DNA from: Lateolabrax maculatus | Lineage: Eukaryota; Chordata; Actinopteri; Acropomatiformes; Lateolabracidae | DNA length: 64,000 nucleotides | Direction of reading: 5' to 3' | NCBI GenBank assembly: GCA_031216445.1 | Contig: CM062211.1 | Location: 818,001-882,000 of the forward strand | Part shown: piece by piece, positions 21,901 to 35,500 of the stretch | Position numbering within the stretch: position 1 is the first letter of the stretch | Layout of the letters: the number at the start of each line of letters is the position of its first letter | Notes under the pieces: model-generated | Told to the model about the DNA's origin: nothing | The model's input: only the letters and a program-made list of their open reading frames with translations | Databases searched by the model: none | Made by a program: the position numbers and the translations under genes

Positions 21901-24900
21901 GTAGGATTCATCATCTAGGGACCATGAATGTAACAAAACATGATGTGACCAGAATCCATTTTACAGTTGATATATTTCAGTCTCGGCCAAACAGACAGAC
22001 ATTGCCACCCATAGAGCACTGCTGCTAATCTTTAGAATGCTTTAGTATTTGTTATAATGTGCTGTCACAGGTATTGTGGATCACGGCCCTGCAGTGATAT
22101 AGATAAGTGAAAACTTGTTTAATGGTTTGTTTAGTAAATTGGCATCAACATTGACGATAAAAAATGAAAACATGTCTCTGATAAAAGCCCAGTCATTTTG
22201 ACTGTTGCAATAAATGCCACAGTGCTGGTGTGTGTAGTAACTATAAACAGACATACAGTAGACTTATAGAGATGTACTCACACATGTCTGACAACACAGT
22301 GACACACAAATCCTCACCTTTGGCCTCACAGTCCTTGAAGGAGACTGATCCTTCATGCTTGGTCATGAGACCTCCTCCACAGGGGAAGCAGAGGACCCGG
22401 CCTGGTTCTGTTTGGTAGGAGCCCAGCGGACAGGACTGGCATGGATGGAAACCATCAGCAGAGAAATGACCTGCTGGACACTGACCTGAGGGAATGACGA
22501 AGAATGTCACCTGTCGTAATTTTAACTTTTTCGGTTATTCACTTAATATATCTGTATCAGTAGCTTTTCTTTAAGACGCTGACAAACCAGTTAGGGTTAG
22601 AAGAGTATTTCTCAGTGTATTATCAGTTAGTTAATATCTTTCTAATCTCAGCTCTCCCTAAAGAGCTCAGTAACTAAATACACTAATACTAGCCTATTGT
22701 AGTGATGGGTCTTTCATGAACGTTTTGATCAAATGAATGAATCTTCTGGCATGAAACCATTAAAATATCAAGAATTATAAATGGAGTTTGCGGTGTTTGT
22801 CAAAGCAAAAGAACTTCCGGTTCCAGAATCATGAGAAATATACACTGTTTGACCAATTTTTTCAGTTCAGCACTGAAAAAATTGTTTTAATGAACTGATT
22901 CTAGTTATTTGGGACACTGAAAATAACAGCTTTTCCCATCAGTAGTCTGTTGTTCTATCTTGTGGCGGAAGCTCACATTCAGTTTAAATTAATGGCCACA
23001 AGGTGGTGCCAAACCAACATATTTATACATGCATACTGTATGTAAGTGTCACCAATTAATTATACATTTTTAAGATTTTATTTCTAAACAGAAACTTATT
23101 ATCTTAATAACTTAATATCTAAGGTAATCTAATAGGTTGTAAATCCTTCATTCAGACTAAGAATGGACCTGCTGTCGGTTAATATGATTAATACAGCAAT
23201 GGTTTCAGTAATGTTGGAGTAAGAATGCAATATGTGAGGCTTTTTTCAATGAATGTAATGATGGGATGGTGAGTTACCTCCACACTGAGAAACATTCTTA
23301 GCACCGGCATTGCCCTGTCCTTCAGTGCTGGGACACGGCTCACAGGACAGCTGACCCACTGTGTCCTGGTACGTACCAGGAGGACACTGGACACACTGCT
23401 CCTGCTCGCCACTGTAGAATGTTCCCACACCACAGCCCACTGAGGGGGACAACACAGGTGAGTCATTTTAAGGAATAATTCCTGGGGCTCCTATCGATCT
23501 TCGTAATTATGACAAGGCAGCAACATCATGACACCAACTGAAAACTAGTAAAACTCCAAACTTACCACACTTGCCGTCTCTGAGGACTTGTCCTGTGCTG
23601 CAGGCCTCGACACCATGCGGTACCCTGGACGGTTTCTGGGCCACCTCGTATTCTGTCCCAGAGAACTGGATATAGAATTGCTGTTTGTTGATGGACTTCC
23701 TGAGGGTCCGCATAGCGCTCTGCAGCTTCTGCTTCATCCTCTCTCGCACACAGTCCACATTACATGAGTCTGAGGCAAAGATTGGTGTTCATCAAAAAAC
23801 AAATTCCAGTAAAAAGACAAGTTGATTATTTTTTGTTCCCTGAATACTTTTCTGTTTGTTTATTTAAAGACCATATCCTGATAATGTCTCTTGTTTCTAT
23901 TATGTACATCATATTGTATTTTGCATAATGGTTTGGTACCAAAAAGACTTTCTGTAGCAGTTTTTAATATTGATGATGTTATGATGTTTTAAACTTTTAA
24001 CTGCGATCTTTCCAGTTTGAAAAATCTACATATTATAATATAAGGTATGAATTCAAATCTTAAAGATTTATATCAGATATTTATGAAGGTGACCTGTTTA
24101 AATTATCTTTCCACTGTATGTATGTTTACTATTTCATTCAGGTGGAGTTAGACAAAACAGATAACAAAGAACATCACACCTGAGGCTTGCTCCTCCTTCA
24201 TCTCCATCTCAAACTCAGCTGTGATGTGGGAGACCTCTTTTGAAGGTGATTTGCGTCCTCGTCTGCGCTTCTTAGACGAGTCGCACTTAAGGTTGACAAA
24301 AGTTACCTGGCAGTCGTCAGTGCAGGGGAACTGGCCTCCTTTCAGGTGAATAAACAGAAGAGAAGAATGAGGATGAGGAGATGGAGAAATAGAGTCATAA
24401 GGTAAAAGATGAAGATTGTAACATGTTATAATGAACGACTAAAGATAACTGCGGTTTTTCATTTTCAGTTGAAATACAGACTGAGAGTGGTTCTGTGTAA
24501 AGGGTAGCCTCCTAAATGCTGAGCCAATGTGTTGCTGATCCAGTAAAACTTTAAATGTGAGCAGTGCTTTACCTTGCAGGCTCTGCTTTGATTCTCTGTG
24601 TTTCTCCTTGTTGCGGGGCCTTAGGTGACACTTGGCGTCTTTAATCTTAAACCTGGCCTTCTGTTTGATGGGTGGGGCCAGCGTGTCTTTATTCATACAC
24701 AGCAGAAAGAAACACAAGGCTGTTAATCATGACAAAGTATAAACAGCAGGTGTATAAAGTGTACATTGTACAACAGCCGCCAAAGTAAATATTTTGTAAT
24801 CAACATCAGGAGTCTAGGAGCTGACTGAGCAGAGCTGCTGTATTAGTTAATCGGACCCCGAATACTACATTTCCCATAATGCTTCGCCTACTGTACCGGC

Positions 24901-26538
24901 ACAGGTGGGTAAGGCAACAGTGGAATTCCTCTTCTGAAGAGCTTTCCCAGACTGGACTGGCACTCCACAGCTAAGTGTGTAGCTGTTCTCTGAGTCTGTA
25001 AGAAACACACACACACACACATATTAGACTACAGAAATTAGAGGTGATGATAAGTGGTTAGGGAGGCGGAGAGTTTTTATTTTTTCGTCTGAAGGACTGT
25101 GTGACCGGGTCATCCTGTTCAATCACACATCTGAGTTGTGTGTGTATGTGAGTGGAAATGGAAGCATGTGTGTTTCACTTGGCAATGGGCTCGGCTATGG
25201 CACAGTTCTGATGATTTAAAAGAATTTTATAAATTTTGTATGACCTTAGTATCCTACTGTATTCACAAAGGAGAGAGCTCAGAGGAAGCTCTGCTGCCCT
25301 TTGACCTTAAACCCTGATGGTAAAATTAAAGCCCAAAAGATCTATGAATCCTGTCTTTTTATATTGATGCACACAAACACAAAGACACATTTCAAGTAAA
25401 GGGAATGAGGGGTGAAACCTTCAGAGGTCATATAGGAGAGACGATTAAATAAGAGCTCAGGCTGGATTCAGCCACAGGAATTTACATGGCTCCCTCCCCT
25501 TAAAATTAAGACACACTCCAAAAAGACAAATATTTCACTTTGTGCCTAGAGCTATCCATCATTCTCACACGATGGCTGCCAAGTTAAATGGAGCGAGGGC
25601 CACGTTATGGAAAAAATGGCGTGATCAAAGAATGTAATCGATACACAGATGTGTGTTAAGTACTTTTGCAGGAGGAGAGTCCGAGGTGCTGGTGGACAAA
25701 GCCAAGAAAACCTTGCCAAGTGAAAAACACATCAGTCTGAGGGGGAGAGCTCTTGAGGAGTCAACAAATACTGCAATAAAGAGCATGAGAGCTTTTATCA
25801 AGCAGTGCCATTGAGAGAAAGGATGATACAGAAAGCTGTGACTTCAAGCTGTCACCACCAGAGGGCAGCAACATATGCAGCATTACTGCTAAAACAGTAC
25901 ATCTGACAGTACAAGGGCATCTTAGAGCAGTGTTTCAGCAGGGAAACGTCTACAACATGCATGGTAGTGTGACCCCAGGACCAGGGTTGGGAAAAACTGT
26001 TTTAGAGTGCTTTACAGGAGTAGAATTAATTTAATTTGGTGGGTCACCAACCTTAAGGACCAATCTGTGACTTTATTCACTATATAAATTACAGTTTTAT
26101 TCCTTTTTTTGCTAGATATTTCTATGTGAGTTGTTTCAATTAAAAACAAAAAAGTCAACCTCATGGTGGTAGCTAGAGCAGAAAGTCAGGGGCTTACCAA
26201 AATCATTAAGATTCATTGTCTGGTAACCTTCGAGTAGATGTTGAAATATCAACATTGCCATCCCTAGCACCATGCCGCTAGCACTCATAAAAAGATGCCA
26301 AATTACTGCAGTTTTGCAATTCTAAAGCTGTAACTTTAATATTTTTCCTTAATAAAATATTTGTTACTTAATTATTTTATTATCAACATTACAAATTACA
26401 TGTTTAATTGTTTCAGCACCAACAATCTATTGTTCATAATGTAAGTAGTCAAGTAGTCAGCAGGAAAGCTGTGTTAGCACTATCCATTTTTTATTATTAT
26501 TTTTATTGCAATAATCAAGTTGACTGAAGGAGCATAAG

Positions 26539-26580
<42 letters not shown>

Positions 26581-29500
26581 CTGCAAGGAAGAGGGCGTTG
26601 GATGGGCAGGAGAGGGAGCACACTTCTGCCCCTCCGCTCTTGGTGCAGGTCAGCTGGGCTCGGGGCGCTGGCTTCCCATTGGGCAGACACTTCACCGCCT
26701 CTGAGGAACACACAGAGGCACATCACCATGACAACTACTTGGACACAGATCCACCTGTGTTCAGGCCCTCTGTAAAGAATCCACAAGGCCCCCACATTTG
26801 GAGAAACTCAAAAGCAGACAAACACAAACTGACAAATACACACACAGAGTTGGTGCTTACCAATGCAATCTTTCTTGTTCCAGTGGAGTTTTTGTCCAGG
26901 AGGACACACACACTCGTAGCTACCCTGGTTGTTGACGCAGCCGTACTCACAACTCCCGTTGCTGATGCTGCATTCATCAATGTCTGAGACACAACCAAAG
27001 AAAGCATTATAGTGTGTGTATGAAACACTTTTTTCTGTTTAATTGGACAACTGAAAATTAGAAAGGGAGACAGATTTGGGTAGACAAGAGGATTATAGGC
27101 ACATGTCATTCTACTGATGAGAGACTATGAAGGCATAACCAACGCAAACCTTAACATCACAGGTACATTGAGTAAATAGTCCTTGAAGTCTACTGTAGTA
27201 GCTGTTCAAAATCTTATTTGGTAGTGTTCAGAGCATGCACTCAAGGCTACATGTGAAAAGCTTTCTGAATTGCCACAACATTATAAATAGGATAGGCTAA
27301 ATAACAGAAACACTTCTCTATAGAATTCAATACAGTTCAACAGCACCACAAACTACAGCCTCCAAAATGATCATACATTGAATCAACGTCGCTCTAAAAC
27401 AGTTTCAGTATAAAATTAACATTATCACCGTCATTAAGGTAGGATCTATTGCAGGACTGTATTACTTTTTGCAAGGTGTACCTAATAAACTGACAACATT
27501 AAAGTTTAAAATGTAAGGCAGGACTGTTATTTTAGACTGCATTACTTTTAGCTAGGTGTATGCAATAAACTAAGTGTATATATCTGTTGATACAGATACT
27601 ACCTGCTCCTGTTGTCATCATGCTGACTCCACCTTTCCTTCATTGACGTCATTCAGTCGAACAACAGGACAGTCAGAACTGTACTTGTTGACTGAGCTAC
27701 AGATGTGTGACAGCACACACACAATACACACAGACAAGCAGACAAACCAATACACACTGGTAACATGTATACACACAGAGACTCATACTGTATACACATA
27801 AAGATGCAAGCACACAAACACACATTATACACAGAAAACTCTGAAGTTATTGATGGGAAATGAGGCGTGGCAATGCTTTCAGCAGCAGCTGTCTGCACAC
27901 GCTCAATGACCCCTCATCTTCACACTCTGAAAAGCATTTCCCTTTCAGATGCAAACACACAAACACACATTATCTACTTTGTCACCCACACTTCAGCTGT
28001 GTCAAACAGCAAGTTCCTGCCCAATTTGCAGTTTCATGTATTTCTCCCGTGCTCTGGGCACTGGGATAGATCAGAGCTGACTCTCACCTCCACAGTGAGT
28101 AAGGCCGTACAGGATGTATCCCTTTTTGCACAAACACTCAAAGCTGCCAGGGTAGTTGATGCAGGTGTGGTCACAGGTTCTCTCAAAGGAGCACTCGTCA
28201 ATGTCTGAGGGAGACCAAAGAGATACATGACTGGTGAGAAACACTGTAGCTCTATGCAATGGAAATGGTTGAAATCACAAAAGACAGACACCAGCGACTG
28301 CAAGAGACAACATCATCAGTGACAAATGAGGTTTTATTTGCATTCACTCATAGTTGTTTTCCCATTCACATCAATACAGGGACGCCTTTTTGCAACCAGC
28401 ATCTTAAAGGGAAACTCACCTGATTTTTCACATAAATGTCATGGAGAATAATATTCATCCTGAGAAAATGTATAATGTCTTCTGTGGCTAAAATAACCCT
28501 GACGATGACTTCAAATGTATAATCAAGAAAGCCTGTGTTACAAACTGGGGACATAGAGTTTACCAGGCATACAGGCCTAACAAAAATATGTTATTAGTTG
28601 AATTATGGGAAATGTAGGATCCAGCAGTGTGGAGTTGACCCAAACTAGCGACTCAAAGTCAGATGAATCTCAGCGTCTGTTGCTTTGATTTTGACTATTA
28701 TGTTTTTTTTCTGTCTCTTCTGAAAAACTAAAATGCTGCAGTGTTCCTTTACATACTTGTGCCTTGGTTTCAATGTTCACCCATTGTGGTTGTTACAGTT
28801 GAATGGTACGATTATATATATACTGTAATAACTGTAAACTGTCAACTTTACTGCAATGCGTATACTGTGATTAGGACTGCATCAAGGCAATATTGGATTT
28901 AAAGGATTTTTGTATTTTGATTTTTCAGGTATTTATTTAATTCACTGTATTGGACAAAAACAGACATTGCCATCCCATGATTTCATCAACATTGGTTTTA
29001 AATAGATTTTCTAAAAAATGTACAATATCCCAATATACAGTATTGACCTTACGCGTCAAACTCTGGACGTGTTTAGACTTTGTTGTTGTTTAGTATTTTA
29101 ACTTCCTGTCTGCACCGGGAGTGAGAATGTTTTATGTTGTGCAATTGGACACCTGCTGCTTGTGATAACCTTTACCTGCATTTTAGGAAATATCTGAGCA
29201 GTTTATTAATAAAACCACAGTTCTACAGTGTGAAGAACTGACAGAGCTAGAAGGAAATTAGTCTTTCTTTTACAGCAGTCTGGCCGCTATTTACACAGCA
29301 GTGCTAATTCAATCAGTTCTGGAATCAGATGGTCATATATATCTTGTTATAATAGTCATGGTGAGTTGTCAAAATACATTGGTATTTGTGTTTTATTATG
29401 TGTATATAAAGGTATTATATCATAACAGATGTTGCTGAGTGTGGCGGTTCAGAATGTGTTCATCCAAAACACAGTCATAGTGGAGACTCATCTGGTTAGT

Positions 29501-32500
29501 TACCCTTTTACACACAGTTCAGTTTTCAGTGACATGGGACTATTATTGTGTAACAGTTGATCATTCAGAATTATATTCATAATAAATATATATATTACAT
29601 GGTAGGGTGAAAGGTTGTGTTTTACTGTAATTAATGTTGAAAAGTCAGCTTTGAGAAATGTATAGCTCTGTAAACCTAGAAACTAGACATGTATTTTCTA
29701 TAAAAGCCAGAAGCTAAGAGACTAAACAGGAAATGGAACCTAAAAAACATATACTGTGACAGAAGACTTGTGGATGATGTGATTTTAGGGCGATTGCTAT
29801 CCCCCAAAAGGTATTAGTGACACAATGATCTGAAAAATACAACTCACAGTTTTAGTAATGGAGTATATCTCACAAGAGGGTAACATTTGACATGTTTAGT
29901 ATACTGATCAAAATTATATCACAGTTACTGCACCAGTTCAGAATTCTTGAGTATTTCAGCCTCACAAGTCTCATGAAAACCCACTGATATTCTGTCGATG
30001 GTGCTACAACTGCAACACAGGTGCTGTTAGATTCCCCAGACCTTAATGAAATTATGAACTCATTCAGTCATGGCTTGAATCAGTCTAATTAAGAGCGCAC
30101 AGGTTTTGTCCCGCTACATCGGTGGAAGCAAAGGTCAGTGGGATGTGTGGTTTACAGACATTGCAATCTTAATGACTCATTATGGACAAACAGGCTGCTC
30201 ACCAAGGACTAAAGAGGCCACCCTATTAATCACAGTCGACATTATAGTAAACAAATACATTGTTCCACACTAAACTAGGACAAGAGCTCATTCTAATAAA
30301 CCAATCCAGAAAAATGTCCCTGGCCTGAGGTTGAGATGGTTCACGTTCACCATTACGTCAATGTCTGTGTGTGTATGAGTGTGCACGCCTGCCTGAGCAT
30401 GTGTTTATGTATACTTGTCCAGCACCAAATATTATTAACCTATCAGGAATGGAGGCCAGCGTTTCAAGCTCACCTGGCTTTTTTCAGGCTGTTCCACGGG
30501 GCTTTACGGGGGCTAAAAATACAACATGTTATAATGGAGTTTGTCATGTGGAGGAAGTTGTTAAGGCCTGGATGTTGGCTTTGTAAATATTCCAGGCAAC
30601 TGTCCATGTGAGGACTTCGGAATAGCTTGCCTGTTTCAAGCTAGCCCACAAGCAGAGTTTACATAAACTGAGCCAGGGACACAGGAGTTTTCTACAGCTG
30701 TTTAATGTAAAAGGAACATATATAAAACAAATGTTGGTTTCTGGTTTGGCTGATGTGTTTTTCTGTCACACCCTCAGTCATACTGAGGTGTTTTAACAGT
30801 GATTACTGACATTTATCTAACTGCTGACAACATTCTCTCTATCTCTCTGCCCTTTTTAAACATTTAAAAAAGAAGAAATAATTTGTGGGAATTGCTTATG
30901 CAACTATGGCAAACGATTACTCTTTCTGCTTTAGTTTCATAGCTGGTTCTGGCAAATGCTCTAACACTGGCATGTAGTGTATCACCAGGAGCTATTTTCT
31001 CTGGAAGATCTCACTGGCACAGAAAGAGCTGACAAATTAAACATTATATTTAATTTTAAGGTCATGTTGAAGCTGAACAGTCTATATGTCAGTGAATGGG
31101 AAAATCTGGCAGCTATTGGCTGGCATGGTGTGGTGGCAAATGTGTGTCCGAAATAGTCACTGATGCCATGATGTGGCTAACAACACTCAACATCACATTA
31201 TTGAACACTCCAAACACATCACGAAGATGCACAGTAAATCCTACACATATACACACGTGAACAAAACTTCTTGGTGGTTTTGGGCTGGGGACAGAAGCAC
31301 CTCAGGGTCTTGTTGTTACTAAAAATCATTTTGAGTTTATCTGTTCTCCCTTCACGCTTGCTGCGACTTGTAGGCAAGAATCTGCCTTTGGTTGTACAAA
31401 CACAATCACTGATCACAGGGAGTGTTCTACATGTACACTACACACCCAAATGGGGAAGTCAGCTACATTGCTACAGCAAGCTGTAAATTACATTCTGAGC
31501 AAAAGATGACTGTGAAAGCTTGACCTGTTTTCATTAATGCATTTTAGCAACGCATTTACACACACTCAAATTTTCATACTAGTGCAGTTGGATCTTAAAG
31601 AAACTGTCATTTATGGAAATGTCCTTGTTTACCATCTTCCGTCAGTCTAGATGATCAATACAAATTTCTTATCTGTGACAACCAAGTCAAGACAATATTT
31701 TATTATGTCTATAAAGGGAACCAAAGAGACTCAAAATTAAAAACCTAATTGCTTCTAAGTGCATCTAGACCTGACTGATGGGACACCCTGAGCCTGATAC
31801 CAGGACTGATGACAGTGACAATATTTGTGATTGACAGCTGTCAGACACTGACCTTGGCATGTCCGTTCATCAGTGAGCAGTTTGTGGCCTTTTTGGCAGC
31901 TGCATTCGAATGATCCCACTGTGTTCCGGCAGAAGTGATCACAGCCTCCATTGTTCTCTTGGCATTCGTCGATGTCTGGGTGGAGAAAATAAAATAATGA
32001 AAAACAGAAAAGACATCAGTAAAAGCACAAGTTTACATCAAACCTCAACCCATTATTACTCAATCGGGTTCACATTGTGTACCTTCTAATTGATCTTGCT
32101 ATGTAGAGAGCGATACTTGTGGTGCAACTCAAAAGAGACTGAATGAATAGAATGCAGAGGACCTAAATCTAGAACGTAACAGTAACACTGTACCAGTCTG
32201 CCAAACAAATTTTATTACCAGTATAGGGTACACATTAAAGGAACAAAAATGCTGAAAACTGAAAGGCAAAAGAGAGGAAATCCCATCCCTGGTTCAAGCT
32301 TAAAATCTATTTAAAGCCCTTGTTACAAAGGTCTGTACTGAGTCTCACAATTTTTGGATGGAGGTATTTTTCCTCATATGCTTCATTTGTGTGCTTCAGA
32401 CAAAAACAGATGGCTGTGCTGAAAGACTGTCATCGAGTTTCCACCTTATTTTAAACTGGACACGGGAGAAGTTACGCCTGGCCCCCCACACTGCCTACCT

Positions 32501-35500
32501 ATAACGGTACTTGACCTCGTTGAACTGCTGCGGCTGCCACGCGTGTGGTGTCATCCCAGACAGTGTTGCTGCTGTGGCACTGCTACTGCCAGCCCAGTGT
32601 TTCTACATTGCCGGCCCAACTTTTCTACATTGTGTAGAAAGACGTCTGAGCTTGCATTGTGACAAAAGATATCTTTTTAGACTGCATTTTACACACACTG
32701 TCAATGCACAGCAGCAGCAGGTGAGCACAAAACAGTTAATGGTGGTGTGTAACATGAACACTTTGCTGACTGTATTTGTCATGTTAACTTTCACTGTGAT
32801 TTTATGTTTAAATGTCTTTCTCTGCCTTCTTATCTTTTTGTTGACTTTTCCAAATAAGGTGCAGTGTTTCTTCATTGTGTATGTACTGGAATGGTACATT
32901 CAGTGTTATGCTTGTGTAACAGGGCTGCAGGAGGCAGCGTGGATCAGTCTTTGGAGGTTTAACTCCGGGCTTATTCATAGGGATCCCACTGTCTCATCCC
33001 ATGATACGCTAGTTACCTGGAACTAATGGATTCAAGCTGCTGGGAGGGAGAGACAGACTTTCATTGAGAAACAAGTCAATTAATGCCCCTTTCTTTTTGT
33101 GGGTGGGTGATGGCCAGTAAAAGGGGTGGTTGTGACATCTTTATACCTCATCTCCCTCTATCTTTGTTCTACCATGTTCAGGTTAAAGATGCCTGGAGAG
33201 AATCAAACTGCAGTATGGAAAGCTTTGAATTTAGCTCTACTTTAAGAGCATAAACAGAAGCAAAAAAATAGTTTAAGAATAGTAGCTTAAGAATGAAAGA
33301 CAAAAATGGTAACAAATGGTAAAAGGAAAATGATGAGTGATGGAAACACTGATAGACATGTCTGTCTTTTTTGCACTACTGCTTTTTTTTAACCTATTAT
33401 ATATATATATACTATACATACTGGTACTGTACACATTCTACTGCACTGGCCCCACCTGTTTATTTACCTGGTTACTTACTGTTTACAACCTGCTCAACTG
33501 ATAGTATCTATATTTATTTTCTACCTGTTAATAAACTGTTTACCCATCTCAGTAAATTTGTCAACATCTAACACAATATTATATTTTACAGTATATTATT
33601 TATTTTCTTACATTTTATTTTATATTTTGTTATACTATTATATATTCCTACACTTAAGCTGTAGCACAATTTTATATTCATGTCTTGATTATTTATGTCT
33701 TAATAATCAGATGTCTCTTCTAATCAGAATTCCTTTATCAATTCTTTGCACATATTTGTCTATCTGTATTTGTTAGAGCTCTGTTGGAGGGAGATTCATG
33801 ACTTTCATTGCTAATGACTGCTTCCTGTAATTGTTGGTCATATGACAAATAAAATAATTTGAACGTGAAGAATTTGAATGTATCTGTAACCCATATTTCA
33901 TTTGTTTTCCAGACCATATCTGGTCACAGCAACTAAAGCATGATTAAAACTTTCATGGTGATTGTGAAGGGATCTTCCTCCTTGCATGTTAAACTTTCAT
34001 CTTGTAGGTTAAAGGTAAGTTAAGACAGTGCTTCACAGGTCAGGTCAACTGCCTGTCTCTGTTCGCCTGCCTGACTCTGTGTGCTCTGGCATCTGGCAGA
34101 CCAAGGTAAGCTAGAAATCTTAAAAGAGATTGTAGAGAGGCTATAGTGGAAAGTAAACATTAGGGAAGCATCATTAAAATCACATTGTCTACATTTGGGA
34201 GATCCTGCCAAGAATAGAGAAGTGATAACTGTGTTCTCTGTTGTCCTCCTTTCAGCCTGATTTATACCTAATTTGTAATTATCATTACAACATGTTTTGC
34301 ACCTTAAACCTGCATGTGAATCTACAAACTAAGTTACAATGGAGAATTCGAAAACTGGCGGCAGTTTCGTTTTAAGAATTTGATTTCAACTATCACTAAA
34401 TGCTATATGAGAAGGTGTTAAGATGCTGGTAACAATATTCATGTTGGTCAAACATGAAAGGCCTGTGGTCCTGGGAGAAAGTGTCTGCTGAATCTCTGTG
34501 GAATAAAACATGGATACCTGAGCTCTAGTCCAGGTGTGCTTCAGCGATCCAGAGGCACAGATTCTAAAATAGTAATAAGGCCAACGCAATCTCCCTCAAG
34601 GCAGCATGTTGAGTGCCAACCACAAACCTGCTGGCAGATCTGGTTTCACAAACTGCATCCAACCTCATTCCCTTGCCTCATCAAGCCTACAGTGTACTCA
34701 GATGAACCCAAATTGCAAAGTCATGTCTTCAATTCTTTTGTTAATAATCAGTGGCTTTTTTGTGTGAATACATTTTGCTACTCCTTATCTCTTATTTATA
34801 GCAAGTGCACCCTGTCCAGTTCATGAATGTTTTTCCATTTTATGTTACTACAAACTAGAGGAGAAGGACAAGTAGGAGAAATCAGGCTGGGAAGATTTAG
34901 GTGGAGAGGGTGGAGGAGAAGGAGGAGGGAGAGGGGACAATAGTCTGGCAGATTACACAGACTAAGCCCTTTTTGATTGGTGCTCTAAGTGATGAAAACT
35001 GTGAGGGATTAACACCTAAACCCTTGAGCTAGGGAATAAGTTGAGCAAGACACCACAGAGAAATAGAGGAGGAGGACAGAGGGGAGAGAAAATAGGTGGA
35101 AGGAAGAAGATGGAGGAGGGAGGTAGACGAGACAAGACAGACTAGAAGAGGGAGGAAAAGGAAGGTTCACAAAGAAACATTTTAACTTTGAATCTGTTGA
35201 TAATGGCTTCACCATCTTTGCTGTTCATCAATTGCTCAGAAAATGTATCCTGACTATTCGTCTCTATGCGAATGGAAAGGCCCACAGCACAGACAGTTCA
35301 ATATAGTCCAATGCACTAATACGGCATGTGGAAACATCGGGGATCTATTAAAAGAGTTGGAAATGCGAAAGATTTGTCCCAGTGACCACTTGTGGAACTA
35401 CAACAAAAAAATCCCCTGCAGCGTAAAAAGCATTTTCCCCATAGACCTCCATTAAAAAAATAAAATAAAACTGTCGGCAGGGCACCTCAAATTACAAACA

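Larger units (their letters stand above)
18312..22317. other. scube1 intron holding minisatellite and dead LINE
   Basis: 4,006 bp intron between window exons 14 and 15. In plus-strand order it holds a CATACACATCTGC-ATGACG segment at about 18545-18610, a large palindrome at 18723-18771, the minisatellite 18893-20658, TATG repeats, a LINE remnant 20724-21596, more TATG repeats, a second CATACACATCTGC segment at about 21805-21865, and a dispersed repeat at 21866-22025. Confidence 0.85.
24996..26580 (-). other. scube1: scube1 intron bounded by complementary AC and GT repeats
   Basis: 1,585 bp intron between window exons 8 and 9. On the sense strand it begins GTACACACAC, continuing as an AC run of 38 nt, and ends with eight GT units followed by TTTCTTACAG. 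The two repeats are complementary. It also contains repeat family R1 copy 2 at 26163-26285 and otherwise unremarkable sequence with a CTGCCAAGTTAAATGG stretch near 25570 that looks non-repetitive. Confidence 0.85.

Noticed and set aside
26541..26987. 148-codon plus-strand frame starting with Cys/Val repeats
   Set aside because: It is the GT microsatellite followed by the antisense of scube1 exons 7 and 8.
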